DNA of 12,665 nucleotides, from the NCBI GenBank assembly GCA_946223375.1, contig CAMICU010000092.1, positions 1 through 12,665 on the forward strand. The letters run 5' to 3'. This DNA is from an uncultured Stenotrophomonas sp. GTDB taxonomy: Bacteria > Pseudomonadota > Gammaproteobacteria > Xanthomonadales > Xanthomonadaceae. Shown in pieces: positions 6,677 to 12,665 of this stretch. The translations under genes and the position numbers were made by a program. Under the pieces are notes generated by a model that was given only the letters and a program-made list of their open reading frames with translations, ran no database searches and was not told the DNA's origin. Positions within the stretch are counted from its first letter, which is position 1, and each line of letters begins with the position of its first letter.

Positions 6677-7738
6677 TCAACCGATCTCGCGGATCACGTT
6701 GCCTTCGCCATCGCGCAGCAGGGTCGGCCGCACCTCGACCTGCAGGCGCCCGCCCGGCAGCGGGTAGATCCCGCGCTCGGCGCGCATCTGCTGCAGCATC
6801 GCCCGCAGGCTGTCGTCGCTCAGCACGCAGCGAGCGCTGTCGTCATCGAGCTGCAGGTCGTCGGCGATGCCCGGCTCGAACCGCCACTGCTGTTCGCGGC
6901 CCAGCACCACCAGCGGCCGGTCGTGATGCAGGCGCAGCGGCAGCAGTTCCAGCACGCTGCCGACCTGGCCGGCACCGAGCACCAGCGTGGTGAGGCCGTC
7001 ATCGACCGACCAGTCCAGCGTCTCGACGAACAGCATGCCGGTGCTGGACCCCTCGCGGCGGCTGCCGGCTTCGACCTGCGCGGCCAGCGTCGGATCGGCC
7101 AGCAGCGAGCCGCGTGCAAGCTCGGTGATCCACAGCGGCATCGCCGGCACCAGCACGTCCAGCACGCCGAGCGTCGACCAGCGCTTGATCGCCGCCATCT
7201 CATCGTCGGTGACGCCGACCAGCTGCAGGAAGCTCAGACGCCCGTTGGCGGTGTCGATCGCCGCCAGCTGCGGGTCGGCCACGAACGCCAGGTGGCACAG
7301 CTGCGTGTGTGCCTCCAGGTTGATCGGCCCGTTGGCATCGAGATGGTGGCCGGCCTCGAATACGTTGCCGCTGCTGAACACATAACGCGCCACGTTCTGC
7401 AGCAGGTTCATCGGCCACACCGGCGGCGCATCGTCCGCGCCCTCGCCCGGCGCGGCGGCCAGGCGGAAGGTCAGCTCGAAGCCGAAGCCGCTCTCCTCCG
7501 GATCATCGCTCTGCTTGCCGTACAGCTCGGAGAAGCCATAGGTGACGTAGTGCCAGTGCGGGCGCGGCGTATCGCTCCAGTAGATGCTGATGCCATCCAG
7601 CGGATCATTGCCGCCCAGCGTGTAGGACACCGCCGTGCCGTAGTGATGGGGCGTCTGGCCGGCGTAGAGCGCCGCCAAGGCGGCATTGATGGCATCCCAG
7701 CCCGCCGTGCTGACGCCGCCGCTGTCCTGCTGATCCAT
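6677..7738 (-). CDS. Suppressor-of-fused (SUFU) domain protein
   Basis: This 353-residue, probably cytosolic protein matches the SUFU domain family, named after the animal Hedgehog-pathway regulator and scattered through bacteria, where its role is mostly unknown. Supporting blocks are HHYGTAVSYTLGGNDPLDGI (31-50), HWHYVTYGFSELYG (61-74), SGFGFELTFRL (83-93) and WPMNLLQNVARYVF (108-121). The C-terminal half (about 200-353) is acidic and mixed, without a recognised motif. The start at 7738 is chosen because GGAG (7750-7747) lies eight bases before this ATG. The in-frame GTG at 7747 would overlap that site. A TATCAT hexamer on the minus strand (7773-7768) could be its -10 box. There is no signal peptide or membrane helix. 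Some bacterial SUFU proteins have been proposed as immunity proteins of polymorphic toxins, but no toxin gene is visible here. The 150-bp spacer behind it (7739-7888) holds nothing else I can support. Confidence 0.85.
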   Translation of the reverse strand: MDQQDSGGVSTAGWDAINAALAALYAGQTPHHYGTAVSYTLGGNDPLDGISIYWSDTPRPHWHYVTYGFSELYGKQSDDPEESGFGFELTFRLAAAPGEGADDAPPVWPMNLLQNVARYVFSSGNVFEAGHHLDANGPINLEAHTQLCHLAFVADPQLAAIDTANGRLSFLQLVGVTDDEMAAIKRWSTLGVLDVLVPAMPLWITELARGSLLADPTLAAQVEAGSRREGSSTGMLFVETLDWSVDDGLTTLVLGAGQVGSVLELLPLRLHHDRPLVVLGREQQWRFEPGIADDLQLDDDSARCVLSDDSLRAMLQQMRAERGIYPLPGGRLQVEVRPTLLRDGEGNVIREIG

Positions 7739-7888
7739 GCCGGGCACTCCACTGGGTACGAGCCATCATGATAGTTCCGATCCCGCACCGCGCCTGCCAG
7801 CGCATGTGCGGGGCGCCCGCGCCGGCGTCGCGCCAGCCGCGCGCCGCATCGGCGGGTGGCACCGCGCGGCGGCCGGGCCGCAGCGCAC

Positions 7889-8368
7889 TCAGGCCAGTAC
7901 CAGCGCCCGGGTTTCCTCCAGCCAGCGGTTGGCGAAGGCCGGGCTCTTGGCCTTGCCCAGCGCCGAGGCCACTTCCGGCCACAGCTGTTCCAGCCCCACC
8001 GCATTACGGCTGCGCTCGATCTTGAGCTGGATCAGGTAGCCCTTCAGGCCCAGGTGCTTGCGCACCGACTCGGCCATCCAGTCACGCAGCTGCTGGCAAC
8101 GCAGCGGGTCGTCACCCAGCTGGATGGTGACCGGTACCTGCGGCGCGCGTTCGACGCTGCCGCCGACCACCTCGATCAGGCCCAGCGCGGCCAGCTGCTC
8201 CAGCACATCGTCCGGCGCACGCAGCCCCTGCGCCATCTGCTGCAGCTCGCGTCCGTCACGCTGGCCGTCCACCAGCAGCAGCACCGAACGCAGGGCCGGC
8301 GCCAGACGCAGGCCACGGTCTTCGATCTCACGGCGGCCAGCGGCCGTCTTGGCATGAATCAGTGCCAT
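7889..8368 (-). CDS. Conserved hypothetical protein, winged-helix-like N-terminus
   Basis: I do not recognise a named family for this 159-residue protein. The ATG at 8368 is chosen over an upstream in-frame reading from 8443 because a strong purine-rich site (GGGAGG) lies just before it. The longer form would also add an arginine-rich stretch of low-complexity sequence. The N-terminal part (about 1-70) reads as a small helical module with a beta hairpin: RLAPALRSVLLLVDGQRDGREL, then PDDVLEQLAALGLIEVVGG, a pattern often seen in winged-helix folds. A linker (about 71-85) is followed by an amphipathic helical C-terminus (87-158) with alternating charged residues and a single Cys91. No signal peptide or membrane segment is seen. 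It lies 121 bp after prpE on the same strand, in a spacer that holds only a weak 6-bp GC hairpin (8418-8433). Coding is supported by start, frame and composition; function is unknown. Confidence 0.75.
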   Translation of the reverse strand: MALIHAKTAAGRREIEDRGLRLAPALRSVLLLVDGQRDGRELQQMAQGLRAPDDVLEQLAALGLIEVVGGSVERAPQVPVTIQLGDDPLRCQQLRDWMAESVRKHLGLKGYLIQLKIERSRNAVGLEQLWPEVASALGKAKSPAFANRWLEETRALVLA

Positions 8369-8489
8369 TCCCCCTCCCACTTTTGTGCATCGCAACCAAG
8401 CCACGCGCAGACGCGGCCGGGGCCCCCGCCCCGACGGCTTCACCTGTACACGTGCCTTCCCCTTGCGATCACTGCGCCAGCGGCCTGCG

Positions 8490-10370
<1,881 letters not shown>

Positions 10371-10437
10371 GACACCCTCCGGAACCTGCCTGATCTGAGC
10401 CGAGCATAGTCCGCAGCCGTCATCGTTCTCCCTGCAT

Positions 10438-10457
10438 CTTTGGTCTTAAGACCAAAG
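10438..10457. promoter_or_regulatory. Perfect 20-bp palindrome upstream of prpE, candidate operator
   Basis: The sequence CTTTGGTCTTAAGACCAAAG is its own reverse complement over all 20 bases and ends 67 bp before the prpE start. A further half-copy, CCAAAG, follows at 10459-10464. The TGGTC...GACCA core resembles sites of GntR/FadR-type repressors, which recognise TGGT...ACCA, although the central spacing here is wider than in the E. coli FadR site. It lacks a U-tract, so an operator fits better than a terminator. The regulator is not in the window. Confidence 0.55.
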
Positions 10458-10467
10458 GCCAAAGCTA

Positions 10468-10573
10468 CCCTCACCCCAACCCCTCTCCCGCAAGCGGGAG
10501 AGCGGCCAGTTCGCTGCGAGCCGACGCATTCCGAGCCCCTCTCCCGCGCGCGGGAGAGGGGTTGGGGTGAGGG
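10468..10573. repeat. Two-unit REP/REPIN-type inverted repeat
   Basis: Two REP-like units face each other between rluA and prpE. The outer arms are perfect 24-nt inverted repeats (10468-10491 and 10550-10573), with the core CCCTCACCCCAACCCCTCTC and its complement. Each unit also folds alone. The left unit has a 9-bp stem with an AA loop (10483-10502), and the right unit is a perfect 26-bp palindrome (10536-10561). The spacer between the units (10503-10535) has no further structure that I see. The element ends 11 bp from the rluA stop, so it may also end or stabilise that transcript. Similar motifs are dispersed in many copies in Xanthomonadaceae and other GC-rich bacteria, as I recall. Confidence 0.85.
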
Positions 10574-10584
10574 CCGCTTCTGCC

Positions 10585-11208
10585 TCAAAAAGGGCTTTCC
10601 GAAACAAACCCGAGCGTCTGCCCACTCAGCGGATGCACGAACTGCAACCGGCATGCATGCAGCTGCACCCGCTCCGCCGGCGCCGCCGCATACAGCACGT
10701 CACCGACGATCGGATGCCCCAAGCTGGCCATGTGCAGCCGCAGCTGGTGGCTGCGCCCGGTCACCGGTTCCAGCTCGACCCGCGTGCGCTGCGCCTGCGC
10801 CTCCCGCGCCAGCACCCGCCAACGCGTCAGCGCCGGCTTGCCACGCTCGAAATCGACCATCTGCTTGGGCCGGTTCGGCCAATCGCAGATCAATGGCAGG
10901 TCGATCTCACCGGCATCGCCCTCGATCAGCCCCTGCACGACGGCCTCATAGCGCTTGCTGACCAGGCGCTTCTCGAACTGCGCCGACAACGCGGCCTGCA
11001 TCGCCTTGCCCCGCGCATACAGCATCAGCCCCGAGGTCACCTGGTCCAGCCGGTGCACCGTCAGCGCATCCGCATGCAGCGCCTGCAGGCGCGACACCAG
11101 GCAATCCTGGTTCTCCGGCAGGCGACCGGGCACGGACAACAGGCCGGCCGGCTTCTCGGCCACCAGCAGCGCGTCGTCGATGTAATGCAGGGTGATGTCG
11201 TTGTTCAT
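10585..11208 (-). CDS. rluA: Dual-specificity 23S rRNA/tRNA pseudouridine synthase RluA
   Basis: RluA converts uridine to pseudouridine at position 746 of 23S rRNA and position 32 of some tRNAs in E. coli. This copy has 207 residues from the ATG at 11208; a GTG nine bases upstream is also possible, and neither has a clear ribosome binding site. The catalytic block VHRLDQVTSG holds Asp55. The RluA-specific segment DLPLICDWPNRPKQ (about 103-116) followed by GKPALTRW separates it from RluC and RluD. GRSHQLRLHMASLGHPIVGD (about 151-170) is the conserved RNA-site motif. There is no S4 domain, as expected for RluA, and the length is close to the E. coli protein (219). The gene follows the mdh terminator on the same strand, so it probably has its own promoter in 11209-11293. 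The REP element starts 11 bp after its stop. Confidence 0.92.
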   Translation of the reverse strand: MNNDITLHYIDDALLVAEKPAGLLSVPGRLPENQDCLVSRLQALHADALTVHRLDQVTSGLMLYARGKAMQAALSAQFEKRLVSKRYEAVVQGLIEGDAGEIDLPLICDWPNRPKQMVDFERGKPALTRWRVLAREAQAQRTRVELEPVTGRSHQLRLHMASLGHPIVGDVLYAAAPAERVQLHACRLQFVHPLSGQTLGFVSESPF

Positions 11209-11293
11209 GCCATTCACAGAATTTGCGGCGGTAGTGCAGCAGCACGCGCGGGAGAAACATCACCGGCATGATCCCAACTACCGCGTCTCCCAC

Positions 11294-11323
11294 AAAAAAC
11301 GGGGAAGCCGAAGCTTCCCCGTT
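11294..11323 (-). terminator. Intrinsic terminator of mdh
   Basis: On the minus strand an 11-bp perfect stem (arms 11323-11313 and 11308-11298) is closed by a TTCG tetraloop with a C-G closing pair, one of the most stable RNA loops. A run of six T follows at 11299-11294. It begins 26 bp after the mdh stop. This is a textbook Rho-independent terminator and it separates mdh from rluA. Confidence 0.95.
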
Positions 11324-11349
11324 CATTGTCCAGCACTGGGCCGCTGCGG

Positions 11350-12333
11350 TTACAGCAGGTCGGCCACGCCGGCGCGTTCTTCTTCCAGCTCACCCAGGGT
11401 GATGTCGATGTACTTCTTGGAGAAGTCGTCGATCGGCAGGTCCTTGATGATGGTGTACTGGCCGTTCTCGGTGGTCACCGGGAAGCCGAACACCACGCCT
11501 TCCGGAATGCCGTAGGAGCCGTCGGACGGCACGCCCATGGTCACCCACTTGCCGTTGCTGCCCAGCACCCAGTCATGGATGTGGTCGATGGCGGCGTTGG
11601 CCGCCGACGCGGCCGAGGACAGGCCGCGGGCGGCGATGATCGCCGCGCCACGCTTGCCGACGGTCGGAATGAAGGTGTTGGCGTTCCATTCCTGGTCGTT
11701 GATCAGCTCGGCCACCGAGGCGCCGCCGGTGGTGGCGAAGCGGTAGTCCGGGTACATGGTCGGGCTGTGGTTGCCCCACACGGTGAACTTCTCGAAGCTG
11801 TCCACGGCCTTGCCGGTCTTGGCCGACAGCTGGCTCAGGGCACGGTTGTGGTCCAGGCGCAGCATGGCGGTGAAGTTCTTCGGGTTCAGGTCCGGTGCCG
11901 ACTTCATGGCGATGTAGGCATTGGTGTTGGCCGGGTTGCCGACCACCAGCACCTTCACGTCACGCTTGGCGACGGCGTTCAGGGCCTTGCCCTGCACGGT
12001 GAAAATCTTGGCGTTTTCCAGCAGCAGGTCCTTGCGCTCCATGCCCGGGCCGCGCGGACGCGCGCCGACCAGCAGGGCCACGTCAACGTCCTTGAAGGCC
12101 ACCAGCGGGTCAGCGGTGGTCACCACGCCGGCCAGCAGCGGGAAGGCGCAGTCTTCCAGCTCCATGACCACGCCCTGCAGGGCGGCCTGGGCCTTTTCGT
12201 TGTCGATTTCGAGCAGCTGCAGGATGACCGGCTGGTCCTTGCCCAGCATTTCGCCGGAAGCAATACGGAACAGCAGGGCGTAACCGATATTGCCGGCAGC
12301 GCCGGTTACGGCAACACGTACGGGTGCTTTCAT
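11350..12333 (-). CDS. mdh: Malate dehydrogenase, NAD-dependent
   Basis: Mdh oxidises malate to oxaloacetate in the citric acid cycle. The 327-residue form from the ATG at 12333 is chosen because GAGG lies eight bases upstream and the dinucleotide-binding strand begins at once (MKAPVRVAVTGAAGNIG, glycines 11-17). A longer in-frame reading from 12423 would run through a hairpin and is rejected. Active-site landmarks are the mobile loop GARPRGPGMERKD (90-102, substrate arginines 94 and 100), NPANTNAY (133-140), LDHNRA with Asp161 and Arg164, and the catalytic His189 in WGNHSP. The acidic LEID (41-44) at the end of the second strand suits NAD rather than NADP. It belongs to the LDH-like cytoplasmic MDH group found in Xanthomonads. 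The 5' leader (12334-12414) holds a GC-rich imperfect hairpin (12375-12407). A well-formed terminator follows the gene. Confidence 0.96.
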   Translation of the reverse strand: MKAPVRVAVTGAAGNIGYALLFRIASGEMLGKDQPVILQLLEIDNEKAQAALQGVVMELEDCAFPLLAGVVTTADPLVAFKDVDVALLVGARPRGPGMERKDLLLENAKIFTVQGKALNAVAKRDVKVLVVGNPANTNAYIAMKSAPDLNPKNFTAMLRLDHNRALSQLSAKTGKAVDSFEKFTVWGNHSPTMYPDYRFATTGGASVAELINDQEWNANTFIPTVGKRGAAIIAARGLSSAASAANAAIDHIHDWVLGSNGKWVTMGVPSDGSYGIPEGVVFGFPVTTENGQYTIIKDLPIDDFSKKYIDITLGELEEERAGVADLL

Positions 12334-12414
12334 GGGGGTTTCCTCGGCTAAGAAGCGTTTTGTGGGGTTGAAGCCCGGCCGCCGCGCGTGCGCGGCAGCA
12401 GGGCCGGAATCAGA

Positions 12415-12440
12415 GACGGCCACCTGCAGAGGTGGCCGTC
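12415..12440 (-). terminator. Hairpin after ppiB, probable terminator
   Basis: A perfect 11-bp stem (12415-12425 with 12430-12440) and a 4-base loop begins eight bases after the ppiB stop. The sequence following it on the minus strand is TCTGATTCC, which is only weakly T-rich. It may be an inefficient terminator allowing some read-through into mdh, or a 3' stabilising hairpin. Confidence 0.6.
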
Positions 12441-12448
12441 GGGGGGAA

Positions 12449-12665
12449 TCAGGCGGCGAGAATCTTGTTCCATTCAGCGACGCGGTCGGCCTTGGCGGCC
12501 AGCACGGCGTCGACGTCGCCCTCGATGGTGATCTTGTTGATGGCGTCGCCCTGCTTGACGGCGTCCACCACGTCCAGACCCTCGGTCACCTTGCCGAACA
12601 CGGTGTGCTTGCCGTCCAGCCAGTCGGTCTTGATGTGGGTGATGAAGAACTGGCTGCCGTTGGTG
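12449..12665 (-). CDS. ppiB: Peptidyl-prolyl cis-trans isomerase (cyclophilin), C-terminal part
   Basis: Only the last 71 codons and the stop (12451-12449) lie in the window; the N-terminus runs off the right edge. Cyclophilins speed the cis-trans isomerisation of proline peptide bonds during folding. The visible part starts with TNGSQFFITHIKTDWLDGKH, the conserved core of the active-site face (SQFFI, and the Trp of DWLDG). TVFGKVTEGLDVVDAV, the usual penultimate strand and helix, follows. The C-terminal tail (about the last 30 residues, ending WNKILAA) is longer than in E. coli PpiB and rich in charged residues. The lack of a C-terminal extension domain suits the small cytosolic type, but a signal peptide cannot be excluded without the N-terminus. 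mdh follows on the same strand 115 bp later. Confidence 0.92.
   Translation of the reverse strand, partial: TNGSQFFITHIKTDWLDGKHTVFGKVTEGLDVVDAVKQGDAINKITIEGDVDAVLAAKADRVAEWNKILAA

Noticed and set aside
8418..8433. Six-base-pair GC hairpin after prpE as a terminator
   Set aside because: The stem is short, there is no T-run on either strand, and similar hairpins arise often by chance at this GC content.
10946..11326. 126-codon minus-strand frame starting upstream of rluA
   Set aside because: Most of it lies inside rluA in another frame, and its first part spans the mdh terminator. No homology is recognised.
11326..12351. 341-codon open frame on the plus strand
   Set aside because: It mirrors mdh on the opposite strand and includes the mdh terminator, so it is not a gene.
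12334..12423. Longer mdh start giving 30 more residues
   Set aside because: The extra residues precede the normal Mdh N-terminus and run through a leader hairpin. The ATG at 12333 has a good ribosome binding site.

Overview
The window is uniformly GC-rich and densely coded, and it has no tRNA, rRNA, CRISPR array or mobile-element gene that I can see. The malate dehydrogenase sequence, codon use and gene content point to the Xanthomonadaceae. Stenotrophomonas is the most likely genus; this is judged from recalled family sequences, not from a search.

Layout from left to right. Two plus-strand genes come first: a small exported SleB-type cell-wall hydrolase (15-473) and a glutathione S-transferase (559-1176). 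A strong hairpin between convergent genes (1202-1233) separates them from a minus-strand operon, msrB-dipZ-msrA (4300 down to 1255). Divergent from msrB across a 142-bp intergenic region is a two-component pair with a 4-nt overlap: an OmpR-type response regulator (4443-5162) and a membrane histidine kinase (5159-6652). The rest is all on the minus strand. In window order it holds a Suppressor-of-fused (SUFU) domain protein, an unrecognised 159-residue protein, propionyl-CoA synthetase prpE, a regulatory and repeat region (10371-10584), the pseudouridine synthase rluA, malate dehydrogenase mdh with a textbook terminator, and the C-terminal part of a cyclophilin (ppiB), which runs off the window.

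The most coherent system is the msrB-dipZ-msrA operon with the divergent two-component genes. Both methionine sulfoxide reductases carry export signals: a Tat/lipoprotein signal on MsrB and a Sec signal on MsrA. Both appear to have only the catalytic cysteine, with no visible resolving cysteine. The gene between them encodes a six-helix CcdA-like membrane electron carrier fused to a periplasmic thioredoxin domain with a CINC motif and a C-terminal beta domain. I infer a self-contained envelope pathway that carries electrons from the cytoplasm through DipZ to MsrA and MsrB. It would be an unfused counterpart of the Neisseria PilB (Trx-MsrA-MsrB)/DsbD system. The adjacent kinase, whose predicted periplasmic part has several methionines, is a candidate regulator.

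The other notable signals are non-coding. A perfect 20-bp palindrome lies 67 bp upstream of prpE and looks like an operator. Next to it is a two-unit REP-type element with perfect 24-nt inverted arms between rluA and prpE. No gene-free stretch exceeds 300 bases; the longest is 10371-10584.
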